From Tenacibaculum sp. 190130A14a (GTDB taxonomy: Bacteria > Bacteroidota > Bacteroidia > Flavobacteriales > Flavobacteriaceae), in contig NZ_OZ040189.1 of the NCBI RefSeq assembly GCF_964048965.1, positions 744,001 through 808,000 on the forward strand: DNA of 64,000 bases. The letters run 5' to 3'. Below, piece by piece: positions 8,380-24,000 of the stretch. Position numbers and translations under genes: made by a program. Below the pieces are notes generated by a model. It was not told the DNA's origin. It did not search any database and was given only the letters and a program-made list of their open reading frames with translations. The stretch's first letter is position 1. Each line of letters starts with the position of its first letter.

Positions 8380-8669
8380 ATGAACGAGTTTAAAGTACTG
8401 AATTTAAATCTGAAGCAGTCCGATTAAATTATCAGCGAGAAAATATTAAAGAATTAGCAGATGAGCTAGGAATTCAGGTGCAACGTATTTATAAATGGAG
8501 GGCTGGTCAAAAATCAAACCCAGTTTCAAAGGTTAATACAAAGCCATTACCAGACTCATTGGAAGTAAAACAATTACGCAAAGCACTTAAAGAAAAAGAA
8601 CTAGAGCTTGAGATATTGAAAAAAGCTGTTCCCATCGCTCTTGGAAAAGATGTGAACGGCTTTTTTTAA
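8380..8669 (+). pseudogene. IS3-family transposase OrfA remnant
   Basis: The frame reads SEAVRLNYQRENIKELADELGIQVQRIYKWRAGQ, a helix-turn-helix of the IS3/IS911 OrfA type, then a leucine-zipper-like tail (LEVKQLRKALKEKELELEILKKAV). The likely ATG at 8380 (MNEFK) is in a different frame from the body, so a frameshift separates them. The C-terminus ends soon after the zipper with no OrfB behind it. It faces away from the OrfB remnant, so the two fragments probably come from separate insertions. Confidence 0.75.
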
Positions 8670-8813
8670 TATTGGAATATGTGTTTTTTTTGAGATAGGC
8701 AAAAAATAAAGAAGATCTTTTAGTAATGTGTTGTTTTTGATGGTTTTATTTTCTAATTTTGATTTGTAAACACAGTGAAAAAATATGGGGGACGTTTTAT
8801 ATTATGCAAAATT

Positions 8814-8849
8814 ATGGTATTCGTAGTGATATAAGGATACCATTTTTTG
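8814..8849 (+). terminator. Hairpin with T-tract upstream of the giant gene
   Basis: Arms ATGGTAT/ATACCAT, a 16-base loop and six T. It probably insulates the giant surface-protein operon from upstream reading. The 334-bp gap 8670-9003 otherwise holds the inverted repeat and promoter box listed separately. Confidence 0.5.
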
Positions 8850-8883
8850 TTAGAGATACATAAGAATTTAAATATTTATAGAT

Positions 8884-8918
8884 ATAAGATTAATTTATAA
8901 ATAATAAGATAATCTTAT
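8884..8918. promoter_or_regulatory. Inverted repeat, candidate operator for the giant operon
   Basis: ATAAGATTA and TAATCTTAT (9 bp, perfect) are separated by 17 bases, about 33 bases upstream of the putative -7 box. The spacing would suit a dimeric regulator. Binding is inferred only. Confidence 0.35.
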
Positions 8919-8950
8919 GGTTAAGAAATTATGTTCTGTGACTTATTTTT

Positions 8951-8958
8951 TAATTTTG
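8951..8958 (+). promoter_or_regulatory. Putative -7 box of the giant operon
   Basis: TAATTTTG fits TAnnTTTG, 45 bases before the ATG at 9004. No convincing TTG -33 element is seen. Confidence 0.4.
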
Positions 8959-9003
8959 TGTCTACAAAATTAAAAAAGATCAATTAACTATAAAGTGTAA
9001 TGT

Positions 9004-12000
9004 ATGAATAAAAAGTACTTTTTTAAAAAACAAATAAGATGTCTGTTGTTTTTTATTTTAATCTTCTTTTACAAAGAAAATTCTTTTTCTCAAGCGACAG
9101 TGACAAGTAATCCTACAGCAAATGATATTGCCGCTCAATTACAAACAGCAGGTATAATAATAAGTAATCCTACTATAACTTCTGGTAGTTCAAGTCAGTT
9201 AGGTGTTTTTTCAAATGGTACTGCAGGAGCAGCTTTGGAATTAGATACTGGAGTAGCATTTACAACTTCGACTATTACAAATGCTTTTTCTACTAACAAT
9301 TTGACAGCTAACTCTGATAATTTAGGAATATCTTATAATGATATTGATGTAATTAATATTGATAATACTGCTAATAATGACGTTGTAATATTTGAGTTTG
9401 ATTTTGTTGCACAACCAAATTATTCTGGAGTGTTGGTTGAATATCAATTTGGCTCAGATGAATATCCTGATTATGTAGGTTCTAGGTTTAATGATGTGTT
9501 TGGTTTTTTTGTTTCAGATCCTTCAGGTTCGGATCCATCAATACCTAATGGAGTGGATTTGAATAGTAATGGGCTTTATGATGGTTTAGAGGAACCTTCC
9601 CTAAATTTAGCTTTAGTTCCTGGTACTACTAATTCTGTGTCAATAAATAACATCAATGGAGGTTTTAGAGGATGTAACCAAGATGGAACCGCTGCTGATT
9701 TAACACAAACAGCATTATATATTAATAATGGGCATACAGGTGATGGAAGTACTTGTAGTACCAATACAGGAACTAAGCCTATTCATGTTGAGTTTAACGG
9801 TATAACACAAAAGTTTTCTGCGGTGATTAATTTGATTGTAGGAGTTACTTATCACATGAAAATAGCTATTGCTGACGTTGGTGATGCTACTTATGATTCT
9901 GGGGTTTTTATCTCTAGTGTTGGAGGATTACCTATAATAACAACAAGTAACGATTCTGGTTCTACTACTACCTTGGGAGGAGTTGCAGTAACTAATGTTT
10001 TGTTAAATGATACAGTTGGAGGGGTGGTAAATCCTTCAGTTAGTAATGTAGAATTAGCTCAGATTAGCTCTACTAACGCAGGTGTTTCTCTTAATACAGC
10101 TACTGGGGAGGTAATCGTAGCTCCTGGAACTCCTGTAGGGGATTATACTTTAGTTTATAATGTTTGTAAACCTTCACCTACTAACTGTAGTTCTTCTTCA
10201 GTATTGGTTTCAGTTTTACCGGTTATAGATGCGGTAACAGAGACTACTACACCAGTGAATGGATTACCAGGAGGAACAACTTCTGCATTAACAGCGAATG
10301 ATACATTAAATGGGTCACCAGTAACAGTAGGTACGAACCCAGGAGATGTAACAGTAACACCAGTAACAGTTCCAACAGGATTGACATTAAATTCGGATGG
10401 AACAGTAACAGTGGCGGCAAATACACCAGCGGGAAGTTATAATGTAGAGTATACAATTTGTGAGGTAAACAATCCTACTAATTGTGATACAGTAACTTCT
10501 GTAGTAGAGGTAAGTGCACCGGTTATAGATGCGGTAACAGAGACTACTACACCAGTGAATGGATTACCAGGAGGAACAACTTCTGCATTAACAGCGAATG
10601 ATACATTAAATGGGTCACCAGTAACAGTAGGTACAAACCCAGGAGATGTAACAGTAACACCAGTAACAGTTCCAACAGGATTGACATTAAATTCGGATGG
10701 AACAGTAACAGTGGCGGCAAATACACCAGCGGGAAGTTATAATGTAGAGTATACAATTTGTGAGGTAAACAATCCTACTAATTGTGATACAGTAACTTCT
10801 GTAGTAGAGGTAAGTGCACCGGTTATAGATGCGGTAACAGAGACTACTACACCAGTGAATGGATTACCAGGAGGAACAACTTCTGCATTAACAGCGAATG
10901 ATACATTAAATGGGTCACCAGTAACAGTAGGTACAAACCCAGGAGATGTAACAGTAACACCAGTAACAGTTCCAACAGGATTGACATTAAATTCGGATGG
11001 AACAGTAACAGTGGCGGCAAATACACCAGCGGGAAGTTATAATGTAGAGTATACAATTTGTGAGGTAAACAATCCTACTAATTGTGATACAGTAACTTCT
11101 GTAGTAGAGGTAAGTGCACCGGTTATAGATGCGGTAACAGAGACTACTACACCAGTGAATGGATTACCAGGAGGAACAACTTCTGCATTAACAGCGAATG
11201 ATACATTAAATGGGTCACCAGTAACAGTAGGTACAAACCCAGGAGATGTAACAGTAACACCAGTAACAGTTCCAACAGGATTGACATTAAATTCGGATGG
11301 AACAGTAACAGTGGCGGCAAATACACCAGCGGGAAGTTATAATGTAGAGTATACAATTTGTGAGGTAAACAATCCTACTAATTGTGATACAGTAACTTCT
11401 GTAGTAGAGGTAAGTGCACCGGTTATAGATGCGGTAACAGAGACTACTACACCAGTGAATGGATTACCAGGAGGAACAACTTCTGCATTAACAGCGAATG
11501 ATACATTAAATGGGTCACCAGTAACAGTAGGTACAAACCCAGGAGATGTAACAGTAACACCAGTAACAGTTCCAACAGGATTGACATTAAATTCGGATGG
11601 AACAGTAACAGTGGCGGCAAATACACCAGCGGGAAGTTATAATGTAGAGTATACAATTTGTGAGGTAAACAATCCTACTAATTGTGATACAGTAACTTCT
11701 GTAGTAGAGGTAAGTGCACCGGTTATAGATGCGGTAACAGAGACTACTACACCAGTGAATGGATTACCAGGAGGAACAACTTCTGCATTAACAGCGAATG
11801 ATACATTAAATGGGTCACCAGTAACAGTAGGTACAAACCCAGGAGATGTAACAGTAACACCAGTAACAGTTCCAACAGGATTGACATTAAATTCGGATGG
11901 AACAGTAACAGTGGCGGCAAATACACCAGCGGGAAGTTATAATGTAGAGTATACAATTTGTGAGGTAAACAATCCTACTAATTGTGATACAGTAACTTCT

Positions 12001-15000
12001 GTAGTAGAGGTAAGTGCACCGGTTATAGATGCGGTAACAGAGACTACTACACCAGTGAATGGATTACCAGGAGGAACAACTTCTGCATTAACAGCGAATG
12101 ATACATTAAATGGGTCACCAGTAACAGTAGGTACAAACCCAGGAGATGTAACAGTAACACCAGTAACAGTTCCAACAGGATTGACATTAAATTCGGATGG
12201 AACAGTAACAGTGGCGGCAAATACACCAGCGGGAAGTTATAATGTAGAGTATACAATTTGTGAGGTAAACAATCCTACTAATTGTGATACAGTAACTTCT
12301 GTAGTAGAGGTAAGTGCACCGGTTATAGATGCGGTAACAGAGACTACTACACCAGTGAATGGATTACCAGGAGGAACAACTTCTGCATTAACAGCGAATG
12401 ATACATTAAATGGGTCACCAGTAACAGTAGGTACAAACCCAGGAGATGTAACAGTAACACCAGTAACAGTTCCAACAGGATTGACATTAAATTCGGATGG
12501 AACAGTAACAGTGGCGGCAAATACACCAGCGGGAAGTTATAATGTAGAGTATACAATTTGTGAGGTAAACAATCCTACTAATTGTGATACAGTAACTTCT
12601 GTAGTAGAGGTAAGTGCACCGGTTATAGATGCGGTAACAGAGACTACTACACCAGTGAATGGATTACCAGGAGGAACAACTTCTGCATTAACAGCGAATG
12701 ATACATTAAATGGGTCACCAGTAACAGTAGGTACAAACCCAGGAGATGTAACAGTAACACCAGTAACAGTTCCAACAGGATTGACATTAAATTCGGATGG
12801 AACAGTAACAGTGGCGGCAAATACACCAGCGGGAAGTTATAATGTAGAGTATACAATTTGTGAGGTAAACAATCCTACTAATTGTGATACAGTAACTTCT
12901 GTAGTAGAGGTAAGTGCACCGGTTATAGATGCGGTAACAGAGACTACTACACCAGTGAATGGATTACCAGGAGGAACAACTTCTGCATTAACAGCGAATG
13001 ATACATTAAATGGGTCACCAGTAACAGTAGGTACGAACCCAGGAGATGTAACAGTAACACCAGTAACAGTTCCAACAGGATTGACATTAAATTCGGATGG
13101 AACAGTAACAGTGGCGGCAAATACACCAGCGGGAAGTTATAATGTAGAGTATACAATTTGTGAGGTAAACAATCCTACTAATTGTGATACAGTAACTTCT
13201 GTAGTAGAGGTAAGTGCACCGGTTATAGATGCGGTAACAGAGACTACTACACCAGTGAATGGATTACCAGGAGGAACAACTTCTGCATTAACAGCGAATG
13301 ATACATTAAATGGGTCACCAGTAACAGTAGGTACAAACCCAGGAGATGTAACAGTAACACCAGTAACAGTTCCAACAGGATTGACATTAAATTCGGATGG
13401 AACAGTAACAGTGGCGGCAAATACACCAGCGGGAAGTTATAATGTAGAGTATACAATTTGTGAGGTAAACAATCCTACTAATTGTGATACAGTAACTTCT
13501 GTAGTAGAGGTAAGTGCACCGGTTATAGATGCGGTAACAGAGACTACTACACCAGTGAATGGATTACCAGGAGGAACAACTTCTGCATTAACAGCGAATG
13601 ATACATTAAATGGGTCACCAGTAACAGTAGGTACAAACCCAGGAGATGTAACAGTAACACCAGTAACAGTTCCAACAGGATTGACATTAAATTCGGATGG
13701 AACAGTAACAGTGGCGGCAAATACACCAGCGGGAAGTTATAATGTAGAGTATACAATTTGTGAGGTAAACAATCCTACTAATTGTGATACAGTAACTTCT
13801 GTAGTAGAGGTAAGTGCACCGGTTATAGATGCGGTAACAGAGACTACTACACCAGTGAATGGATTACCAGGAGGAACAACTTCTGCATTAACAGCGAATG
13901 ATACATTAAATGGGTCACCAGTAACAGTAGGTACAAACCCAGGAGATGTAACAGTAACACCAGTAACAGTTCCAACAGGATTGACATTAAATTCGGATGG
14001 AACAGTAACAGTGGCGGCAAATACACCAGCGGGAAGTTATAATGTAGAGTATACAATTTGTGAGGTAAACAATCCTACTAATTGTGATACAGTAACTTCT
14101 GTAGTAGAGGTAAGTGCACCGGTTATAGATGCGGTAACAGAGACTACTACACCAGTGAATGGATTACCAGGAGGAACAACTTCTGCATTAACAGCGAATG
14201 ATACATTAAATGGGTCACCAGTAACAGTAGGTACGAACCCAGGAGATGTAACAGTAACACCAGTAACAGTTCCAACAGGATTGACATTAAATTCGGATGG
14301 AACAGTAACAGTGGCGGCAAATACACCAGCGGGAAGTTATAATGTAGAGTATACAATTTGTGAGGTAAACAATCCTACTAATTGTGATACAGTAACTTCT
14401 GTAGTAGAGGTAAGTGCACCGGTTATAGATGCGGTAACAGAGACTACTACACCAGTGAATGGATTACCAGGAGGAACAACTTCTGCATTAACAGCGAATG
14501 ATACATTAAATGGGTCACCAGTAACAGTAGGTACGAACCCAGGAGATGTAACAGTAACACCAGTAACAGTTCCAACAGGATTGACATTAAATTCGGATGG
14601 AACAGTAACAGTGGCGGCAAATACACCAGCGGGAAGTTATAATGTAGAGTATACAATTTGTGAGGTAAACAATCCTACTAATTGTGATACAGTAACTTCT
14701 GTAGTAGAGGTAAGTGCACCGGTTATAGATGCGGTAACAGAGACTACTACACCAGTGAATGGATTACCAGGAGGAACAACTTCTGCATTAACAGCGAATG
14801 ATACATTAAATGGGTCACCAGTAACAGTAGGTACAAACCCAGGAGATGTAACAGTAACACCAGTAACAGTTCCAACAGGATTGACATTAAATTCGGATGG
14901 AACAGTAACAGTGGCGGCAAATACACCAGCGGGAAGTTATAATGTAGAGTATACAATTTGTGAGGTAAACAATCCTACTAATTGTGATACAGTAACTTCT

Positions 15001-18000
15001 GTAGTAGAGGTAAGTGCACCGGTTATAGATGCGGTAACAGAGACTACTACACCAGTGAATGGATTACCAGGAGGAACAACTTCTGCATTAACAGCGAATG
15101 ATACATTAAATGGGTCACCAGTAACAGTAGGTACAAACCCAGGAGATGTAACAGTAACACCAGTAACAGTTCCAACAGGATTGACATTAAATTCGGATGG
15201 AACAGTAACAGTGGCGGCAAATACACCAGCGGGAAGTTATAATGTAGAGTATACAATTTGTGAGGTAAACAATCCTACTAATTGTGATACAGTAACTTCT
15301 GTAGTAGAGGTAAGTGCACCGGTTATAGATGCGGTAACAGAGACTACTACACCAGTGAATGGATTACCAGGAGGAACAACTTCTGCATTAACAGCGAATG
15401 ATACATTAAATGGGTCACCAGTAACAGTAGGTACAAACCCAGGAGATGTAACAGTAACACCAGTAACAGTTCCAACAGGATTGACATTAAATTCGGATGG
15501 AACAGTAACAGTGGCGGCAAATACACCAGCGGGAAGTTATAATGTAGAGTATACAATTTGTGAGGTAAACAATCCTACTAATTGTGATACAGTAACTTCT
15601 GTAGTAGAGGTAAGTGCACCGGTTATAGATGCGGTAACAGAGACTACTACACCAGTGAATGGATTACCAGGAGGAACAACTTCTGCATTAACAGCGAATG
15701 ATACATTAAATGGGTCACCAGTAACAGTAGGTACGAACCCAGGAGATGTAACAGTAACACCAGTAACAGTTCCAACAGGATTGACATTAAATTCGGATGG
15801 AACAGTAACAGTGGCGGCAAATACACCAGCGGGAAGTTATAATGTAGAGTATACAATTTGTGAGGTAAACAATCCTACTAATTGTGATACAGTAACTTCT
15901 GTAGTAGAGGTAAGTGCACCGGTTATAGATGCGGTAACAGAGACTACTACACCAGTGAATGGATTACCAGGAGGAACAACTTCTGCATTAACAGCGAATG
16001 ATACATTAAATGGGTCACCAGTAACAGTAGGTACAAACCCAGGAGATGTAACAGTAACACCAGTAACAGTTCCAACAGGATTGACATTAAATTCGGATGG
16101 AACAGTAACAGTGGCGGCAAATACACCAGCGGGAAGTTATAATGTAGAGTATACAATTTGTGAGGTAAACAATCCTACTAATTGTGATACAGTAACTTCT
16201 GTAGTAGAGGTAAGTGCACCGGTTATAGATGCGGTAACAGAGACTACTACACCAGTGAATGGATTACCAGGAGGAACAACTTCTGCATTAACAGCGAATG
16301 ATACATTAAATGGGTCACCAGTAACAGTAGGTACGAACCCAGGAGATGTAACAGTAACACCAGTAACAGTTCCAACAGGATTGACATTAAATTCGGATGG
16401 AACAGTAACAGTGGCGGCAAATACACCAGCGGGAAGTTATAATGTAGAGTATACAATTTGTGAGGTAAACAATCCTACTAATTGTGATACAGTAACTTCT
16501 GTAGTAGAGGTAAGTGCACCGGTTATAGATGCGGTAACAGAGACTACTACACCAGTGAATGGATTACCAGGAGGAACAACTTCTGCATTAACAGCGAATG
16601 ATACATTAAATGGGTCACCAGTAACAGTAGGTACAAACCCAGGAGATGTAACAGTAACACCAGTAACAGTTCCAACAGGATTGACATTAAATTCGGATGG
16701 AACAGTAACAGTGGCGGCAAATACACCAGCGGGAAGTTATAATGTAGAGTATACAATTTGTGAGGTAAACAATCCTACTAATTGTGATACAGTAACTTCT
16801 GTAGTAGAGGTAAGTGCACCGGTTATAGATGCGGTAACAGAGACTACTACACCAGTGAATGGATTACCAGGAGGAACAACTTCTGCATTAACAGCGAATG
16901 ATACATTAAATGGGTCACCAGTAACAGTAGGTACGAACCCAGGAGATGTAACAGTAACACCAGTAACAGTTCCAACAGGATTGACATTAAATTCGGATGG
17001 AACAGTAACAGTGGCGGCAAATACACCAGCGGGAAGTTATAATGTAGAGTATACAATTTGTGAGGTAAACAATCCTACTAATTGTGATACAGTAACTTCT
17101 GTAGTAGAGGTAAGTGCACCGGTTATAGATGCGGTAACAGAGACTACTACACCAGTGAATGGATTACCAGGAGGAACAACTTCTGCATTAACAGCGAATG
17201 ATACATTAAATGGGTCACCAGTAACAGTAGGTACAAACCCAGGAGATGTAACAGTAACACCAGTAACAGTTCCAACAGGATTGACATTAAATTCGGATGG
17301 AACAGTAACAGTGGCGGCAAATACACCAGCGGGAAGTTATAATGTAGAGTATACAATTTGTGAGGTAAACAATCCTACTAATTGTGATACAGTAACTTCT
17401 GTAGTAGAGGTAAGTGCACCGGTTATAGATGCGGTAACAGAGACTACTACACCAGTGAATGGATTACCAGGAGGAACAACTTCTGCATTAACAGCGAATG
17501 ATACATTAAATGGGTCACCAGTAACAGTAGGTACAAACCCAGGAGATGTAACAGTAACACCAGTAACAGTTCCAACAGGATTGACATTAAATTCGGATGG
17601 AACAGTAACAGTGGCGGCAAATACACCAGCGGGAAGTTATAATGTAGAGTATACAATTTGTGAGGTAAACAATCCTACTAATTGTGATACAGTAACTTCT
17701 GTAGTAGAGGTAAGTGCACCGGTTATAGATGCGGTAACAGAGACTACTACACCAGTGAATGGATTACCAGGAGGAACAACTTCTGCATTAACAGCGAATG
17801 ATACATTAAATGGGTCACCAGTAACAGTAGGTACGAACCCAGGAGATGTAACAGTAACACCAGTAACAGTTCCAACAGGATTGACATTAAATTCGGATGG
17901 AACAGTAACAGTGGCGGCAAATACACCAGCGGGAAGTTATAATGTAGAGTATACAATTTGTGAGGTAAACAATCCTACTAATTGTGATACAGTAACTTCT

Positions 18001-21000
18001 GTAGTAGAGGTAAGTGCACCGGTTATAGATGCGGTAACAGAGACTACTACACCAGTGAATGGATTACCAGGAGGAACAACTTCTGCATTAACAGCGAATG
18101 ATACATTAAATGGGTCACCAGTAACAGTAGGTACAAACCCAGGAGATGTAACAGTAACACCAGTAACAGTTCCAACAGGATTGACATTAAATTCGGATGG
18201 AACAGTAACAGTGGCGGCAAATACACCAGCGGGAAGTTATAATGTAGAGTATACAATTTGTGAGGTAAACAATCCTACTAATTGTGATACAGTAACTTCT
18301 GTAGTAGAGGTAAGTGCACCGGTTATAGATGCGGTAACAGAGACTACTACACCAGTGAATGGATTACCAGGAGGAACAACTTCTGCATTAACAGCGAATG
18401 ATACATTAAATGGGTCACCAGTAACAGTAGGTACGAACCCAGGAGATGTAACAGTAACACCAGTAACAGTTCCAACAGGATTGACATTAAATTCGGATGG
18501 AACAGTAACAGTGGCGGCAAATACACCAGCGGGAAGTTATAATGTAGAGTATACAATTTGTGAGGTAAACAATCCTACTAATTGTGATACAGTAACTTCT
18601 GTAGTAGAGGTAAGTGCACCGGTTATAGATGCGGTAACAGAGACTACTACACCAGTGAATGGATTACCAGGAGGAACAACTTCTGCATTAACAGCGAATG
18701 ATACATTAAATGGGTCACCAGTAACAGTAGGTACAAACCCAGGAGATGTAACAGTAACACCAGTAACAGTTCCAACAGGATTGACATTAAATTCGGATGG
18801 AACAGTAACAGTGGCGGCAAATACACCAGCGGGAAGTTATAATGTAGAGTATACAATTTGTGAGGTAAACAATCCTACTAATTGTGATACAGTAACTTCT
18901 GTAGTAGAGGTAAGTGCACCGGTTATAGATGCGGTAACAGAGACTACTACACCAGTGAATGGATTACCAGGAGGAACAACTTCTGCATTAACAGCGAATG
19001 ATACATTAAATGGGTCACCAGTAACAGTAGGTACGAACCCAGGAGATGTAACAGTAACACCAGTAACAGTTCCAACAGGATTGACATTAAATTCGGATGG
19101 AACAGTAACAGTGGCGGCAAATACACCAGCGGGAAGTTATAATGTAGAGTATACAATTTGTGAGGTAAACAATCCTACTAATTGTGATACAGTAACTTCT
19201 GTAGTAGAGGTAAGTGCACCGGTTATAGATGCGGTAACAGAGACTACTACACCAGTGAATGGATTACCAGGAGGAACAACTTCTGCATTAACAGCGAATG
19301 ATACATTAAATGGGTCACCAGTAACAGTAGGTACAAACCCAGGAGATGTAACAGTAACACCAGTAACAGTTCCAACAGGATTGACATTAAATTCGGATGG
19401 AACAGTAACAGTGGCGGCAAATACACCAGCGGGAAGTTATAATGTAGAGTATACAATTTGTGAGGTAAACAATCCTACTAATTGTGATACAGTAACTTCT
19501 GTAGTAGAGGTAAGTGCACCGGTTATAGATGCGGTAACAGAGACTACTACACCAGTGAATGGATTACCAGGAGGAACAACTTCTGCATTAACAGCGAATG
19601 ATACATTAAATGGGTCACCAGTAACAGTAGGTACGAACCCAGGAGATGTAACAGTAACACCAGTAACAGTTCCAACAGGATTGACATTAAATTCGGATGG
19701 AACAGTAACAGTGGCGGCAAATACACCAGCGGGAAGTTATAATGTAGAGTATACAATTTGTGAGGTAAACAATCCTACTAATTGTGATACAGTAACTTCT
19801 GTAGTAGAGGTAAGTGCACCGGTTATAGATGCGGTAACAGAGACTACTACACCAGTGAATGGATTACCAGGAGGAACAACTTCTGCATTAACAGCGAATG
19901 ATACATTAAATGGGTCACCAGTAACAGTAGGTACAAACCCAGGAGATGTAACAGTAACACCAGTAACAGTTCCAACAGGATTGACATTAAATTCGGATGG
20001 AACAGTAACAGTGGCGGCAAATACACCAGCGGGAAGTTATAATGTAGAGTATACAATTTGTGAGGTAAACAATCCTACTAATTGTGATACAGTAACTTCT
20101 GTAGTAGAGGTAAGTGCACCGGTTATAGATGCGGTAACAGAGACTACTACACCAGTGAATGGATTACCAGGAGGAACAACTTCTGCATTAACAGCGAATG
20201 ATACATTAAATGGGTCACCAGTAACAGTAGGTACGAACCCAGGAGATGTAACAGTAACACCAGTAACAGTTCCAACAGGATTGACATTAAATTCGGATGG
20301 AACAGTAACAGTGGCGGCAAATACACCAGCGGGAAGTTATAATGTAGAGTATACAATTTGTGAGGTAAACAATCCTACTAATTGTGATACAGTAACTTCT
20401 GTAGTAGAGGTAAGTGCACCGGTTATAGATGCGGTAACAGAGACTACTACACCAGTGAATGGATTACCAGGAGGAACAACTTCTGCATTAACAGCGAATG
20501 ATACATTAAATGGGTCACCAGTAACAGTAGGTACAAACCCAGGAGATGTAACAGTAACACCAGTAACAGTTCCAACAGGATTGACATTAAATTCGGATGG
20601 AACAGTAACAGTGGCGGCAAATACACCAGCGGGAAGTTATAATGTAGAGTATACAATTTGTGAGGTAAACAATCCTACTAATTGTGATACAGTAACTTCT
20701 GTAGTAGAGGTAAGTGCACCGGTTATAGATGCGGTAACAGAGACTACTACACCAGTGAATGGATTACCAGGAGGAACAACTTCTGCATTAACAGCGAATG
20801 ATACATTAAATGGGTCACCAGTAACAGTAGGTACAAACCCAGGAGATGTAACAGTAACACCAGTAACAGTTCCAACAGGATTGACATTAAATTCGGATGG
20901 AACAGTAACAGTGGCGGCAAATACACCAGCGGGAAGTTATAATGTAGAGTATACAATTTGTGAGGTAAACAATCCTACTAATTGTGATACAGTAACTTCT

Positions 21001-24000
21001 GTAGTAGAGGTAAGTGCACCGGTTATAGATGCGGTAACAGAGACTACTACACCAGTGAATGGATTACCAGGAGGAACAACTTCTGCATTAACAGCGAATG
21101 ATACATTAAATGGGTCACCAGTAACAGTAGGTACGAACCCAGGAGATGTAACAGTAACACCAGTAACAGTTCCAACAGGATTGACATTAAATTCGGATGG
21201 AACAGTAACAGTGGCGGCAAATACACCAGCGGGAAGTTATAATGTAGAGTATACAATTTGTGAGGTAAACAATCCTACTAATTGTGATACAGTAACTTCT
21301 GTAGTAGAGGTAAGTGCACCGGTTATAGATGCGGTAACAGAGACTACTACACCAGTGAATGGATTACCAGGAGGAACAACTTCTGCATTAACAGCGAATG
21401 ATACATTAAATGGGTCACCAGTAACAGTAGGTACAAACCCAGGAGATGTAACAGTAACACCAGTAACAGTTCCAACAGGATTGACATTAAATTCGGATGG
21501 AACAGTAACAGTGGCGGCAAATACACCAGCGGGAAGTTATAATGTAGAGTATACAATTTGTGAGGTAAACAATCCTACTAATTGTGATACAGTAACTTCT
21601 GTAGTAGAGGTAAGTGCACCGGTTATAGATGCGGTAACAGAGACTACTACACCAGTGAATGGATTACCAGGAGGAACAACTTCTGCATTAACAGCGAATG
21701 ATACATTAAATGGGTCACCAGTAACAGTAGGTACGAACCCAGGAGATGTAACAGTAACACCAGTAACAGTTCCAACAGGATTGACATTAAATTCGGATGG
21801 AACAGTAACAGTGGCGGCAAATACACCAGCGGGAAGTTATAATGTAGAGTATACAATTTGTGAGGTAAACAATCCTACTAATTGTGATACAGTAACTTCT
21901 GTAGTAGAGGTAAGTGCACCGGTTATAGATGCGGTAACAGAGACTACTACACCAGTGAATGGATTACCAGGAGGAACAACTTCTGCATTAACAGCGAATG
22001 ATACATTAAATGGGTCACCAGTAACAGTAGGTACAAACCCAGGAGATGTAACAGTAACACCAGTAACAGTTCCAACAGGATTGACATTAAATTCGGATGG
22101 AACAGTAACAGTGGCGGCAAATACACCAGCGGGAAGTTATAATGTAGAGTATACAATTTGTGAGGTAAACAATCCTACTAATTGTGATACAGTAACTTCT
22201 GTAGTAGAGGTAAGTGCACCGGTTATAGATGCGGTAACAGAGACTACTACACCAGTGAATGGATTACCAGGAGGAACAACTTCTGCATTAACAGCGAATG
22301 ATACATTAAATGGGTCACCAGTAACAGTAGGTACAAACCCAGGAGATGTAACAGTAACACCAGTAACAGTTCCAACAGGATTGACATTAAATTCGGATGG
22401 AACAGTAACAGTGGCGGCAAATACACCAGCGGGAAGTTATAATGTAGAGTATACAATTTGTGAGGTAAACAATCCTACTAATTGTGATACAGTAACTTCT
22501 GTAGTAGAGGTAAGTGCACCGGTTATAGATGCGGTAACAGAGACTACTACACCAGTGAATGGATTACCAGGAGGAACAACTTCTGCATTAACAGCGAATG
22601 ATACATTAAATGGGTCACCAGTAACAGTAGGTACGAACCCAGGAGATGTAACAGTAACACCAGTAACAGTTCCAACAGGATTGACATTAAATTCGGATGG
22701 AACAGTAACAGTGGCGGCAAATACACCAGCGGGAAGTTATAATGTAGAGTATACAATTTGTGAGGTAAACAATCCTACTAATTGTGATACAGTAACTTCT
22801 GTAGTAGAGGTAAGTGCACCGGTTATAGATGCGGTAACAGAGACTACTACACCAGTGAATGGATTACCAGGAGGAACAACTTCTGCATTAACAGCGAATG
22901 ATACATTAAATGGGTCACCAGTAACAGTAGGTACAAACCCAGGAGATGTAACAGTAACACCAGTAACAGTTCCAACAGGATTGACATTAAATTCGGATGG
23001 AACAGTAACAGTGGCGGCAAATACACCAGCGGGAAGTTATAATGTAGAGTATACAATTTGTGAGGTAAACAATCCTACTAATTGTGATACAGTAACTTCT
23101 GTAGTAGAGGTAAGTGCACCGGTTATAGATGCGGTAACAGAGACTACTACACCAGTGAATGGATTACCAGGAGGAACAACTTCTGCATTAACAGCGAATG
23201 ATACATTAAATGGGTCACCAGTAACAGTAGGTACAAACCCAGGAGATGTAACAGTAACACCAGTAACAGTTCCAACAGGATTGACATTAAATTCGGATGG
23301 AACAGTAACAGTGGCGGCAAATACACCAGCGGGAAGTTATAATGTAGAGTATACAATTTGTGAGGTAAACAATCCTACTAATTGTGATACAGTAACTTCT
23401 GTAGTAGAGGTAAGTGCACCGGTTATAGATGCGGTAACAGAGACTACTACACCAGTGAATGGATTACCAGGAGGAACAACTTCTGCATTAACAGCGAATG
23501 ATACATTAAATGGGTCACCAGTAACAGTAGGTACGAACCCAGGAGATGTAACAGTAACACCAGTAACAGTTCCAACAGGATTGACATTAAATTCGGATGG
23601 AACAGTAACAGTGGCGGCAAATACACCAGCGGGAAGTTATAATGTAGAGTATACAATTTGTGAGGTAAACAATCCTACTAATTGTGATACAGTAACTTCT
23701 GTAGTAGAGGTAAGTGCACCGGTTATAGATGCGGTAACAGAGACTACTACACCAGTGAATGGATTACCAGGAGGAACAACTTCTGCATTAACAGCGAATG
23801 ATACATTAAATGGGTCACCAGTAACAGTAGGTACGAACCCAGGAGATGTAACAGTAACACCAGTAACAGTTCCAACAGGATTGACATTAAATTCGGATGG
23901 AACAGTAACAGTGGCGGCAAATACACCAGCGGGAAGTTATAATGTAGAGTATACAATTTGTGAGGTAAACAATCCTACTAATTGTGATACAGTAACTTCT

